A stretch of 64,000 nucleotides of DNA from Desarmillaria ectypa. Taxonomy: Eukaryota; Basidiomycota; Agaricomycetes; Agaricales; Physalacriaceae. Shown piece after piece: positions 10,381-22,191 of the stretch. Position 1 is the stretch's first letter; each line of letters begins with the position of its first letter. The notes below the pieces were generated by a model that had not been told where the DNA came from, made no database searches, and saw only the letters and a list, made by a program, of their open reading frames with translations. The stretch covers positions 62,001-126,000 of the forward strand of contig JAUDYN010000005.1 in the NCBI GenBank assembly GCA_030407005.1, in the 5' to 3' direction. The translations under genes and the position numbers were made by a program.

Positions 10381-11775
10381 ATGTCCCTTCCACAAGAGCT
10401 CATCGACTCCATCATCGACTCAATACCACGCATCGAGCCCTTTTCGGACCTCAAAAACTGTTCCTTAGTGGCAAAAACATTTCGTCACAAAGCACAACGA
10501 AACTTCTTCCCAGATTCCTTTAGCACGATCATGCTGCCTATCCGCGCTCGATCTGGCGACCTGTCCCCCCAACTAAAACGCTGCGAAGACTTTCATGAGC
10601 TTGTTCAAGCAAACCCCGACATTGCTACGCTTGTCCGGCACATTACGTTCGAGGATATGGATTTGGCTGATGCAATCGAGAGTCGTGAAGGGCATCGAAT
10701 GGAATTCATGGACGAGACTCGGCATCTGGTGGATCATACGCTACACCTCGTCTTAGACCAACTCGTCAACCTGAAGATCCTCGAGTTGTACCTTTTCGAT
10801 CTATCGAGGGCATCGGCCAAATTCGCCGCAGCTCTCTTGAGACGTCCGGTCACCTGCCTTGTATTGGACGATGTCCTCTTTCATCGCCTTGGCGACCTGC
10901 TCACTCTGATCCGGTCTTCACCGGAGTTGCGCTCATTATCCCTGGGGAACATAACCTTGCTGGACTATGAATGCCAGCTCGTAAATATGTCGTACGAGAC
11001 AGAGAGACTCACTCCAGACTACGATAAATTAGTGCCATCGGCTAAACTGCACAGCCCAGCCGAAGTGGAGACCGTGGTCTTTGGATCGTGCAATGCTTCA
11101 GTCTTGCTGTGTATGGAGGCGTTACGTAGTCCCGGGTCTCCCATCTCCCTTGGTAGGATCGAGAACTTGGAGATGTATTCCCAGGCTGTGGATGAAAGCA
11201 TCCCTGGTTCTGTGAACAAAACTTTAGCCAAGATCTCGATTTGGCTGCGCAGCCTCCAGCCTCATCTCCGCAAGCGCGTTCTTTCGCGCTTGATTCCTAG
11301 TAAGGTTTTGTCCATTTAACCTTTATGCTCAAGTTGTTGAGTATCCTACACCTTTTTCCCAGGGGACCACGCAGGCCAACCAGACTCAGCAGGACCAGCT
11401 TTCCACATCAAACACGTAGAATTGTTACATGTTGCCTTCAACCTTAATAGCACTGAGGACCTCGCAACGTCTTTGGAATGGTGGTCACATAATTTTGAAG
11501 TAGCCTGTGGCTAGGACTGCATGATCCGAGAGATCGTGCTCGAGTTCTCGGTCACAGAGCAGGGATGGGATATATCCGAGATTGACTTTTTCGCGCGCAA
11601 TTGGCAGTACCTGGATTGTCTCTTTTCCGGTGATCTTGTAGGCCCTGGGATTCGAATGCCTTTGCTCGACAAGGTTTCTGTTGATTTCTGCCTGGAGTGG
11701 GAGTTTAGGAGGAGCCAGTGGGTGGAGTTTTATACTCGAATGGAAGAACTCCTTCCAAGGATTGATTGGTCGTGA
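10381..11775 (+). CDS. F-box-like/LRR protein with an in-frame stop near its 3' end
   Basis: The N-terminus MSLPQELIDSIIDSIP ... LKNCSLVAKTFRHKAQ is the F-box-like start common in Agaricomycetes: substrate receptors of SCF ubiquitin ligases, usually followed by leucine-rich repeats. Leu-rich units such as LKILELYLFDLS and LRSLSLGNITLL follow over residues 110-210. After RLIP an intron (about 11300-11361, donor GTAAGG, acceptor CAG) continues the frame through HIKHVELLHVAFNL to an in-frame TAG at 11512-11514. The same frame then stays open and protein-like to 11775 (LEFSVTEQGWDISEIDF). The gene is either truncated by a recent nonsense mutation or genuinely ends at 11514. The start was chosen because the F-box motif begins at this ATG. 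Confidence 0.65.
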
Positions 11776-11979
11776 AAATACCTAGTGGTATTGTATCATA
11801 AGCTGGAATGTACTACACGTGCACTCTACCTTTGCGACTACGTATATATTCAGATCTTGCTGTCAGATCTTGGAGTGGGACTGCTTCTGGAGCAGGATGC
11901 CGTACTTCGACTTGGAAAGGGCTTAGTAGAATTCCGACTGATTACTATCCGCGGATTAGCCAGTCTCTTATCTTTAGAA
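11776..11979. other. Spacer between F-box gene and duplication copy 2
   Basis: Short 3' flank of the F-box gene with no recognisable feature. The second transporter unit begins at about 11980. Confidence 0.4.
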
Positions 11980-14420
11980 AGACACCGAATATATTGACGG
12001 TATCCGTCTGCAATATATCCTGAGACTATATCCTCGATTATAGGCACCGGTATGACTCACGCGCTTTGCCAACGTTACGACTACGCCTGTCTCGTTGTAT
12101 TGTCACCGCTTTTTATTTGCTTCGCATGCCATCACCTACATAACCATCTCAGGAACATATCTCATTATCCTTCAAAACGGAGGGAACATTCATATCTGCT
12201 GCAGTCATACTTCGTACACCGAACCAGAGTCATTTGTCCTTGCGGTACGCATACCACGTCTTCCACCAGTTCGCGATAGATATCAAACATATTTACGATG
12301 TTCAGGTTTGTGTAATACTTCGTGGTCGACGCTAGCGGGGAGAGTTAGCACAGGATTAATCAACCTTTTTCTACTCCACACACTGTACAAATGCTCTTTC
12401 AACCATTGGCATCGTCTCAAGTTTATCTTGGAGGTCCTGGCTCAGGTCATGAGATTTCCATAGAGGCGTGTCGCTAGACATCACGATCTTTTATAGGTAT
12501 CAGTCCACGTCGTTCAATTAAAGTGATAGAGAAACTTACGTCGACTTCAACAAGGAATTTCTTGGAGAGCAATGGGTCGCCGAAATATGTATACGCATTG
12601 TCACATACCTCTCCACTGTGATATGCCCTACAGGAGTCGATCTGCTTAATCTCATCGCTGAACGTGAGCGTCTTGTAGATAATCAGCTGGGTGAATTCAT
12701 GAGGAGCAGCTTTTCCAGCGAGATAGCCGAATTGAACTGGCAAAGCACATGAGCACATGAGAAGGAAATCCATGCAAGGGAACGCACTGTACGATGTGTA
12801 TGTCCACGAAATGATAATGACACACGAAATGATAATGGCGCCCATAGGATCAATCCACCACTTGAGCTTGGCACCAGCGCTACTTGTGAAGATACCAAAA
12901 CTACTACGAACGCGAAATCAGATATTGACTGCCAGCTGCTAAGAGGACATACTTGATCAAGATACCATTTCGATGATCCTGCCAAAGGACCTGAATCTGA
13001 GAGCTCGCGTTGCGGATAGATAAGCAGTATAAAAAGAGGAGCACTTTCGTGACTGAGCGCATGCATATCTGTTAAGAAAAACTTGTGACAAAGGAAAGCA
13101 GCCTCTTTACCAAGAGCGACGCCAACAGCAATGACCGAGGGAACGTGGAAACCCAGAGTATCCCCGCCCTTGTGAGTGGCTAGGTCTTGGACAGAGAAAG
13201 CCTGATTTCAATATCCTGGTCAGTCACAAAAAGCATCCTAAGCAGGGGCCAGACGTACGATGAGAAGAACGCTAACAGAAAGCATGGCGCACGAATACAC
13301 TATATTGCCGATAGTAGTCAGACGAGCGCCACCCTGATGAAGCGAGTAAGTATGTTAACAAAAGATCCGCCTCGAATGCACTCAGCACATACGCCAGGAT
13401 ATTTATCAAAGTCCACACGCTTCGACTTGCGGTGGAGCAAATTCAGGAGCAGGTTCGCGAGGGGATCAGACACTGAATCTGCAGCAGCTATACGGGCGTC
13501 AGTCGATTATACACACGGACTCGGACACATCCTTGAACTCACTAGTAAAAAATGACAGAGAGAGAGACGATATAGCAGCATAGAGCTGCAGAATAGATAG
13601 TGTGCAGTTCGCAGTGAACGAGGCGTATACAGCGATTTTGACCTGCAATTACTCAGACCATGAGCCACGTTCCCAGAGTACATGTGACACATAGACATAG
13701 TACATACCTTCAAAGCGTTATCCCTCGTGTCATTTTTCTCATCCTGAGCGTGACTCTCCATATTCTATGCGAGAGAAAAAAAGTCATCGTACAAGACACT
13801 CCCATGACCACGAACCAAACAAACCTTCAACAAGGCATCAATCTTCTTGTTCTGCGTCTCGTAAAACTTCCCAATATGTCGTTGTTTACGCAGGCTCCAC
13901 CGCTTACACAGAGCAGCCACATCGTCCGGGTCTCGCAAAGCAGTTCTCAGCCCATAAGGATCGTCAACTGGGGTGTTGACCGTCGACAGCGAGTTCTCCA
14001 AGTCAGGGACATTGGGAGCCGACCGCGCGGGAGATAAGGGTGCTGTCAATGGTGGATTGTCCGTAGAGCTTAATTTAAGAGACTTTCGGAGCTCTGAGGG
14101 AGGACTGATAGATGATGAGAGCCCCATATCATTGAGGGAGAACAAGTGCAGAAGAGTTCTGCCGCAGTCGCCCTTTTATGCGGTGTGAACCCGTTCGCAA
14201 ATTCCCGGGACAAATATGATTATATGATTGAGATAACAGCATGCGTTTGCCTCTAGGCAATACGAGCATTTTTGGAAACGACCACTTGAAGGTAATGTTG
14301 AAGGATACGGCGGTGGAAGGTGAGATTTTGAAGTGCTCAACTTGGTACCAAAGCGTCGGGTTCGACGTCGCTATGAGTCCGAATCTACCGATCAGCCGGG
14401 TCAACCCAGAGCACTGGTAA
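11980..14420. repeat. Tandem duplication copy 2 (CDF transporter unit)
   Basis: Homologous in order and orientation to 6262-8733, including the region downstream of the stop and roughly 250 bases upstream of the start. Both outer borders fall off sharply. Small indels are concentrated in introns. Confidence 0.85.
12283..14127 (-). CDS. Cation diffusion facilitator (Mn-type CDF) transporter, copy 2
   Basis: Paralogue of the 6678-8477 gene with the same exon plan. The start at 14127 aligns with that of copy 1 (MGLSSSISPPSELRKS against MSFASPSSEPRKS). The block DPDDVAALCKRW ... KFYETQNKKIDALLK is present. TM2 has ADSVSD (DxxxD kept), but TM5 reads QDHRNG where copy 1 has EDHRND: the last acidic residue of the second metal site is Gly (codon at 12964-12966). 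The C-terminal domain is intact (VEVDIVMSSDTPLWKSHD, ERAFVHVDHEVLHKPEH, stop at 12283-12285). All junctions keep frame, so this is not an obvious pseudogene, but transport specificity or activity may differ from copy 1. Confidence 0.9.
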
Positions 14421-15504
14421 TTCTCCTCTAGCGGTTACGGTTGATCAAGTTCAAGTCCGTGCTATTATAGAGTTTAGACTTGAACTATGGTACGGGAATA
14501 CTTGCCGCAGTCAGTTAGCTGGATTCATTAGAAAGGGTGGCAGTGCTGAAACTGATTTTCAAGTGTAGGGCAATATTCTGGCGGTGCGAGCGATATCTTG
14601 TTGGCTTCAAATTGTTGGATATGTGGTCGGTAAGAATTATAGAAGAGCGATGGATGACAAGTAGGATTGGTCGTCCATTTTCGGGGAAGAAACCGAGAAA
14701 ATACGTGATTCACAAAAAGGAAAATCTTTCAAGGCTTCATCATTAAGTAATGGACCCGTGAAACTACTACTGACTAGCCATGAGCACAATGCCCATAATG
14801 TAGAGGAGTAACAGATTGAGAAGGCGTACAGAAATCGACGACGAAAATTAGAGAGGAAATACTAAGAAGACCGGGGTAAAGAAGTTTCCAAATTAAGATC
14901 ACCTCATCATCATCATATTTTATTTAGACACGAAACTTGCCCGAAACCTGGATCTGAAGATATCAGCATCCCTCCTTCTGGTCTGGTCAAAGCGAGGTAC
15001 GAGGGCGACGGCATCATGGAGTGCGAGGTCTCCGTATTTTCCGTTAAGAAGGGAAGTGTAATCATCGGAAGCCTCCTCTTATATTAGTGAACAGCGCGAT
15101 CGCCTTCGTTAAGATTAATGTTCAGATTGATGGTTAAATAATGGAGCAAATCCCCCAACATATTCCCAGTCTCATCATCGTCACACTTGGCGAGATGGCG
15201 AGCTGCGGTTAGCCGGTCCTCTAGACATCATTTCGTGTCAGCCCTGGCACGAGGAGCTGGTAAAATACAGCATGGAATGATTCCGCAGCGACCTACGACG
15301 AACAGGGTAGGCGAAAACTCCACACAACATGAGATAGAGCGAAGCTCGCGGCAGCTGTTTGTAACCCTCGCTCAGATACAGCTCCTCCCGGCAGCTGTCT
15401 GAACTTTCCGCTGGGATGTCGTGCTCATAAAAGACGGCAAAAGTAACCGTCGAAAGATAGAATGAACTAGCGTATATGTACTGTACAATTGTATATCCAA
15501 AATC
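14421..15504. other. Intergenic, AT-rich
   Basis: About 1.1 kb between the promoter of CDF copy 2 and the 3' end of the FG-GAP gene. Only short, poorly supported frames on either strand (for example 14537-14746). No RNA gene or repeat recognised. Confidence 0.4.
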
Positions 15505-17966
15505 CTACAGCGCATCGAAATTGATATGATGCGACGCCCTCCGTCTCTCCAGCTCGTCCTCTCTCTGTATACCGAAACACTATCAGAAACACCCCAACCC
15601 AAGATAGGAAAACGAACCTTTTCATTCAAATGCAATACCAGCACAATAACTGCCAACAGGATGGTTCCCACCACAACCGTAACCGTCACCCACGGAATCC
15701 ACTTGCCCGGTCTCAAAAACAGCTGCCTCTTCCAGGCACCATCCAGTCCAGGTAGTATAACTACCTTTGAGTTGGGAATGACACCCTCAATGTTGATATA
15801 ATGCTCCTCCACATGCATTGTACTCCCGACGAAGAGATTCTCGATGTAGTTATTCGTCCGGCCCAGGCCGAAGAAGGAATACGGCGACTGGAGTGCATGG
15901 TAGGATGTCTGGGGGAGCTGGCCGACTGTATCAAGTGGATAAGGTTAGTTAGGAAGGGGTGAGGGAAGGAAAACTCGTACTTTGCGCAGCGGAGCGACGG
16001 CCAGAGGTGTCGAGGATGGTGTACTTGTATGAGGCGCCAGAGTAGCTCACACCGAATGGCTAGGGGAAGGTCAGCCGAGATCATTGCGCTGTTGAAGGAT
16101 GTACATACATGATATTGGGTTCCGTTGGGACCATAACACCATCCGTTATTGCATGCGCCATTCAACACTGGGAAATGTATTAATGTCGTCGAAAAACGAC
16201 CATATGAAGGACATACCGATAGCCTTGAGGAAGAATGCGTCGTAGTAAAAGTTGTTCTGCACAAACAGTATTTTCTCCGAACCAGATCGTTGCACCATAA
16301 CATCCAATGTGCCCTTTAGAAGTGACATAAGTAGCCAATAACGCACAGGCAAAAAAGGTCCTTACATCTTCATCCATGTCCACAAAAGATACACTTCGCG
16401 CGTCCTTGATGGAATCCAGCACTTCCGCGCCCTTTTTCTCGACACGCCAGCCCCGTTTTCCACTACCGTCCTTGGCACAACCAGTCACGCCTTTCTCGCA
16501 CGGTACTGAAAACACGAGCTTTGGCATGTGGTCGATTATGAGTAGCAGATCAGGAAACCCGTCCAGGTTGGCGTCACCTAGCTTGATAGGCAGAGGCGCC
16601 GCCGGAGAAAGCGAAGTGTCGAGGACTAGGAGCGAGCCGCTGCCGAGAGAAGACACAGGAAACCGTGCAAAGGCGTCGTTGTCGCTACTATCTCTCAAGT
16701 CATAGTTGAAGTCTGGATCCGCGATGCATAGGTTCTCGGGGGACCGACATTTGCGAACACCTCTGACAACAGAAGGTTGGGTGGATGAGGCACATAGAGG
16801 GAGTTGCTTGTTGTAGGCGATGTTTATATAGCAGTTGCTTCCAAGACCGCTGGAGGTTGATACGGAGGAACAGGTGGGGAATATCATGTCGATGGTTCCG
16901 TCGCGGTCAATGTCGGCAAAGGAGATGGCTTGGACGCCGAAAGGAAGAGTGCCCTGTTGTGCGAGATAGAATCCGTCGTCTTTCTCGTTAACCCAGATCT
17001 GGAAGGACCGCCTGCCTCCGCCGGCATCGCATACGAGGAAGACGTCTATGATCGGTTAGGTTGGTATTCCTGTAGGAGATTGCAGACGCACCTGCAAGGC
17101 AATCACCGTTGAGGTCCACGACTGCATTGCTGTGAGGAGAAGCAAGGGTACACTGTGTGCCATGAAATTCTGGATCAATGCTGCGAAATTGTTAGTACAA
17201 AACAACATGCGCAGGCGAAGCGCACATGTTGAACACTGGTGAGTGCGCCTGCGAGGCGTTCCACACGTTTTGCCATGCCTTCAATGGCTTGTCAGAATCG
17301 GACGTTATTCCCAAGAGGTCAATCTTCATGTCGCCGTCTAAATCGATGGGTATTGGTTGAGGGGCCTTGGAAGACGCCACGGAAATTGGGCTCGCCACAT
17401 CTAGGGTAAAGTCAGAGGTAAACATAGCACATATATCCAGTACACACCGAAGCCACCGCCGGGTAATGCGGGGTACAGCACCATGTCAACAGTGCTGCCG
17501 GCTCTGCTGCGACCCATAACCAACAAATCCAGCTTTCCCGAGTGCGTAAAGTCGCCGGGGACGACGTTCTCCACCACTACTGGATGTCTGAACGAGGCAG
17601 ATTCCTTGAACGAAAAATCCACTGCGAAAAATCATGTCACGTCCCTGCTCGTCCCTCGGTACGAATATGCCGCTCACCATGGTCCCAGAGGTACACAATC
17701 AGCGTCTGACGGTCCTCATCGAGCATCAGAACATCTAGGCTGCGCTCACAGTCAGAACATTGACAAGATAGTTGCGCCATGACGTACAATTGGTCGCCAT
17801 TGAAGTCCCCGAATGCAATCGCCCTTTCACCGAGTACTATTCCTCTCGACCCAGCGCTAACGAGCGAGTTTCCAGTGAATCGCTTTGGAGAGAATGGCCA
17901 AATAGCGAGGGTTTGCACGACAAGAGATAGAAATAAAGTCCAAAAGCCCGGAGTGGACCATTGCAT
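15505..17966 (-). CDS. FG-GAP repeat surface protein, ITFG1/TIP (T-cell immunomodulatory protein) family
   Basis: Type I membrane glycoprotein homologous to ITFG1/LINKIN, with an extracellular beta-propeller of FG-GAP repeats. The start at 17966 gives a signal peptide (MQWSTPGFWTLFLSLVV) and then WPFSPKRF. The repeats carry calcium-loop motifs of the kind DxDGDxxxD: AFGDFNGDQLY, DFTHSGKLDLLV, DLDGDMKIDLLG, DLNGDC, GDANLDGFPDLLL and DMDEDGTLDVMV. A Cys-containing segment (NGACNNGWCYGPNGTQYH) and TMHVEEHYINIEGVIPNSKV precede one transmembrane helix (about 15720-15640, IPWVTVTVVVGTILLAVIV). A short charged tail, REDELERRRASHH...DAL, follows one last intron. About ten introns. In animals the family supports cell adhesion; the fungal role is not established. 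Confidence 0.9.
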
Positions 17967-18058
17967 GGTGGACGTGCAGACCACAGCTTGCGGTGGGTCA
18001 AACAGTTCCAGACTTAGGCCAAAACCTGATCATATAATATAACAAGAAGGATAGAGCA

Positions 18059-18152
18059 TCTCTGGTAGTATATCGGTTAGTACACGCGCCTGTCATAGCT
18101 GGTATGGTTAAGGTTTTCGCGCGAAAGCTGGGTTCGACTCCCATTCAGAGAG
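18059..18152 (+). tRNA. tRNA-Asp (GTC) with an intron of about 22 nt
   Basis: The acceptor stem TCTCTGG pairs with TCAGAGA (six Watson-Crick pairs and one G-T). The D-arm TAGTATATCGGTTAGTACA matches fungal tRNA-Asp. The anticodon arm is CGCGC-CTGTCA ... C-GCGCG, giving anticodon GTC. Between A37 and the 3' side of the loop lies an insert of about 22 nt at the canonical tRNA intron position. The T-loop is TTCGACT; the T-stem has one C-T mismatch at its base, so mild decay is possible. It belongs to the duplicated unit shared with the two P450 genes. Confidence 0.7.
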
Positions 18153-18767
18153 AAACTAATATTACATTTTCTCCCAGGTTCCTAGAACATTTGTAGGACA
18201 CGCGGGCCCGCATCGAAAGACCAAGGGGTTAGTTACTGTATTTTACCAACACCTTCCCCAGGGTTTTGAGGTGGCACTTTACTGTTATGATAAGGCATAA
18301 CCTGGAATGCCCGGCTTTATTATATACTGGCCGAACTCGTATCTGAGCGGGCAGGAACTAACCCTAAGCCACGGCTCACCAATGCGAAGTGCCCATAAAA
18401 CCACCAAGCCGCATTTTACCAGTGTCTCCCAGAAGTGAAAGTTTAATCTGTTCATTCAACGCCAGGTTTCCAGCCAGTGCAACCTTTTCCGTAGCCGCGA
18501 ATGCCTCGACTCCCGTTTTACGTCTTAGGCTAAGGTACAACTTTTCGACTGAAGACTCGCAGTCCGCGTATGAGCTTGATGTTGAATATAAAATAGAACA
18601 CCCCAGGACATAGTTGTAGAAAACCAGTTTTCAGATTTCAAAGCTTACTTCCTACGGAACAGAATAACATGTATGTACATTTCTTCTGCACAGTATTCAG
18701 TGGAATAAAACATGACAACAAAGGAGAATTGAATTCTATGGTTTATGCATAGGACCAACAGCTTCCA
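18153..18767. other. Intergenic, tRNA to P450 copy A
   Basis: No gene recognised. It includes the 3' flank of the convergent P450 gene. Compared with the corresponding interval of the second unit (21808-22191) only scattered similarity remains. Confidence 0.4.
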
Positions 18768-21063
18768 TTACTGGATGGGACTCGGTATCAGATGCAGCGG
18801 CATCTGAGGACCTTTAGACATCTCATCTCGCACCATGGGAATCATAAGTCCGGCATGCTGCCGCTTGATATCGACGCCTGCCTTGTAAAAAGTGAACTTG
18901 AAGGATTCGAGGAGCTCGAACAGAATAACTTGCAGCTCCATAACGCTGGAATGGTGCGGATGAGCCCATATAATAAGTGAGGGATGAAAACTCACGCAAA
19001 ACGCCAGCCAATACAGGAGCGGACTCCAGCGCCTTACAGAAAAGGAACTATTAAGTGAAATACTTTCAAGATCAGAAGGTCAACTCACTGAAGGTCAAAC
19101 TACAAAAATGAGAAATGAGATCTGGTTTCTTGACGAATAATACCCACAGAGACTTACAGGTTAGAAAACACCCCAACTGGTGTCTGCTTGTCCAGTTCAC
19201 CCAAGAATCGATCTGGGTTCCAAACATCGGCATCAGAGCCCCATACGGTTGGATTGCTGGAAGTCTTTGTGAGCGGGCGAACACTAAGGCTATTTATACT
19301 AACCGGTTGTAATACCCGATTGCAATCCCAACCAGTTGGCCCTTCTCCACAGGTATTTCAGTGAGCTTGGTTCCCGTGGATGTGACGATTGGTTCGGTAA
19401 GCGGGATGACATCGTCACAAGCCGCTACACGGAGCAGGGCAGGAACAATAGGATGGAACCGGAGTGTTTCCTATCATCACCAAACCAATGAGCGAGCAGA
19501 CCATTCGGAAGGAGGATACGCGCCTTGATCACAGCATTCATGAACGGCATACTATCATAATCCGCCGATGTGAGTTCGCCTTTGGTTGCATACCGGCTTC
19601 GTACTTCCGCTATTTCTGTGCGGATACGATCTTGCTGTTCAGGATGATTGCACAATTCGAATAAGCTCCAGGTGAGCGTAGATGCGGTGGTCTCGTGTCC
19701 TGCCAACGTAAGGGTACTATCATCACCAATAATCAATATAATGGCACCAAGATGAAAAGAGATGAGCCGACGCTATCTGGGCAAGGACCTCATCATCGCT
19801 CAATCGTTTATTCTCTTCTTCCTGAGAATTCGCCCGCGCTATAAGATTCGATGAGCTCAAGTACATTGCAACTAACTGCAGCAGCCCACCTAAGATACTC
19901 AGAACATCCTTGCCGGTTGATGAATCCAAATCATTCCCCTCGATGTTCTCCTTGAGCAGTTTCTGTCCGACCTTTTTGGCAGCGACATTGAAACTCGAGA
20001 AGTGTTTTCTTCGTCGGGAAGGAATGAGATCCATGACTTTGAGTAGAGGCTTTGGCAGGACTCTTGGCAACGCTGAGAACAGTATCTCAGCACGCGAAAG
20101 AAAGAGTTCCGAGTTGTAACTGGAAAAGAATTAGCAAAAAATAGTAGTCCAATAAGTAGGTACTACGAACAATAAATTGTTCAGTATATTGGCTAGTTTA
20201 TTATTTTCGTCATCAAGTGCGCCATATTGATACCCGAAGGCACCTTTAATAATCATTGGTAACGAATAATGGTATCTTCCAGAACGGACTCACTTTCTCC
20301 AATAATGTCCAAAGTCAGCTTTCCAAGCCACGGCGCTATATTAATACTCGACTGTCCTTCTTCGACAACGTCAATGAGCTTTCCGGAGAACTAGATAGGT
20401 AATGTCAGGCTACATGCGATGAACAAATATTTATCAGCGCACCTTCTTTGCTGATCGTTGGAAAAGACTGAGGAAGGTCCGAAGTTGTGCTGCAGAGAAT
20501 GCGGGATTCATAACTTTTCTATGCCGTTGGTGAGTAGATCCTAGAAAGATAAGTTCAAGTGACAAGCGCCAGTGAGATCTTTACGATGTAAACGCACCAG
20601 CTACTGTAGCTAATCCCCTCCCAAAAAGCATGCTCGTGTTATAATCCGAGTCGAGGGGTTTGGTATAACGGTATCCAGAACCATGAAGGACATGCTGTAG
20701 ACCTTTCGGATCGCCGAGGACCAATACACTTTGCTGGATTTGGAATCAACAGTCTTTCTACTGGGAAATATATGAAGATAACTACACCGTAGGGAGCCGC
20801 TCCACGAAAGGCCGTACCGTATTCGCGAAACCAAGCAAACTGCAGATCGCCTACTTGGTCTTGATGGTTAAGGGCGTAATCATGACCTTGAAAGCCCGAG
20901 GTCAAATACGCATGGTCAGAAATCAACGGTGATGCCCACCGAGAAGCCAAGAGTCCACCGGAGGACCTCGAAGCTGCTTGATAACAGAATGCCTTCGTCT
21001 GGCAATTAAAACAGTGATGGTGATGGCAAGAAGCGCGACAATGAGTAGAGAAGTGTGCTCCAT
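18768..21063 (-). CDS. Cytochrome P450 monooxygenase, copy A
   Basis: ER-bound haem monooxygenase. The start at 21063 gives an N-terminal membrane anchor (SLLIVALLAITITVLI) then RRRHSVIKQLRGP. The I-helix motif AGHETT (from an exon near 19690) is followed by the K-helix ETLRFHP; after an intron comes the haem loop FSAGVRSCIGWRFA (FxxGxRxCxG) near 19005-19060. The C-terminus ends HLIPSPIQ. About a dozen introns; each junction I tested keeps frame. The intron between VIK and ETLRFHP starts with GC (GCGCGT), as it does in copy B. Family-level CYP assignment needs comparison; it resembles expanded Agaricomycete clans used for secondary metabolism or xenobiotics. It lies convergent to the tRNA and in tandem with copy B. 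Confidence 0.92.
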
Positions 21064-21737
21064 GGTTGATACATCTTTGAGCTTTAGACAGCATGAGCTT
21101 TATAGTCGAAACGTATAGTGCAGTGATGGAAAATAATCAAATAGAAAGTAACACGGTTCTTCCAGAATATCGAACTTCTTTCCCATACCAGCACGGAGCA
21201 AAAGAAATCGGGCCTGGAGTGAACCGCGTTGCACCAGTGGCGAGGGCGAAAGGCTTCTCGGACATAAGCAAATTTGAGTCAACGGCCCAGCACGAAGAAG
21301 GGATTCTTTGTCAAAAGGTCTGAGTAGTGTCAATGAACGGTAAGTTATTAACCGAGGACTAGATATGGGAGTTACGCTGGGAGAGAATACTAGACATCCG
21401 TTCGATTACATACTTTTTTGGGGTTTCTCCGGAATTCGGACTGGTTCCCGTCAGGCGCTTCTGCCATCGGCAATATTTGGATGTTCACGGCTGTGATATG
21501 TGCCAGTCTTTTTGCTCAAGAGCTTGTGCAGAAAAAGGTACCATCTTGGGCCGCCTCTACCTGCGTGAGAAAATACTGAGCCAAAGATAGCGTTTTTCGT
21601 ACCGATCGTTTGACCAGTTTTTTTTTGCTCCAGTTAAAAAGTTCCTCTGCCGCACAAAAAGCGGGGATTTTTGAGCCTCTTTCCACAGATCTTACATCTT
21701 TTCTCTGTACAAGCAAAATTACATGCAAAGATCCCGG
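21064..21737. promoter_or_regulatory. Upstream region of P450 copy A
   Basis: This interval shares blocks with the region upstream of copy B (near 25165-25250 and 25455-25530). It therefore probably holds the duplicated promoter and upstream flank. No TATA box could be assigned with confidence. Confidence 0.4.
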
Positions 21738-21807
21738 CGTACACGAGCCTGTCATCTCAGATCGCCTCTTGATGCGCGAAAGCTGGACTCGACTCCCGGT
21801 CAGAGAG
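21738..21807 (+). pseudogene. Decayed tRNA-Asp copy
   Basis: The 3' two thirds match the tRNA at 18059-18152: TACACGAGCCTGTCA, an insert of different sequence, GCGCGAAAGCTGG, CTCGACTCCC and GGTCAGAGAG. The 5' acceptor strand and D-arm are not recognisable, and the T-loop is altered to CTCGACT. It marks the left end of the second duplicated unit. Confidence 0.65.
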
Positions 21808-22191
21808 TCATCCATCATTGGGTTCTGGGTCAGAATTTCGACAATAATACGGAGTCAATTCAGGACTCAGGACTCAGAACTTAGTTGTAGGGTTGCGCAT
21901 TGCACTATATGCTACACGAAATCGCTGGGGAAATGAAAACCCGTTTTTACCGGCTCTGCCGCAAAACAAAAGAGGCTGTTATGATGTAAAAAAAAATCTA
22001 CGCGTTTGGGCGCAGTCGAGTTTCAGGTGACAGGTGACAACACTGCTGAACCGACAGTCTACTGCCCCGGATATCGATGTATAATGCAGAGTCTAGCATT
22101 GGACATTGGAGTTCCTGGTGGTGTATTCAACTGCTTTAATACAGGCCCATATTGTTGGGGGGTTATGATACAAGGTTTTTATTATTTGGCA

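Larger units (their letters stand above)
18059..21495. repeat. Tandem duplication unit A (tRNA-Asp + P450)
   Basis: Aligns with 21738-25530 in the same order: tRNA-Asp, spacer, minus-strand P450, then an upstream region with shared blocks GGGCCTGGAG and GACATAAGCA (near 21210) and a right-hand block near 21424-21495. The second unit is longer mainly because of an insertion of about 0.5 kb upstream of its P450. Confidence 0.8.
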
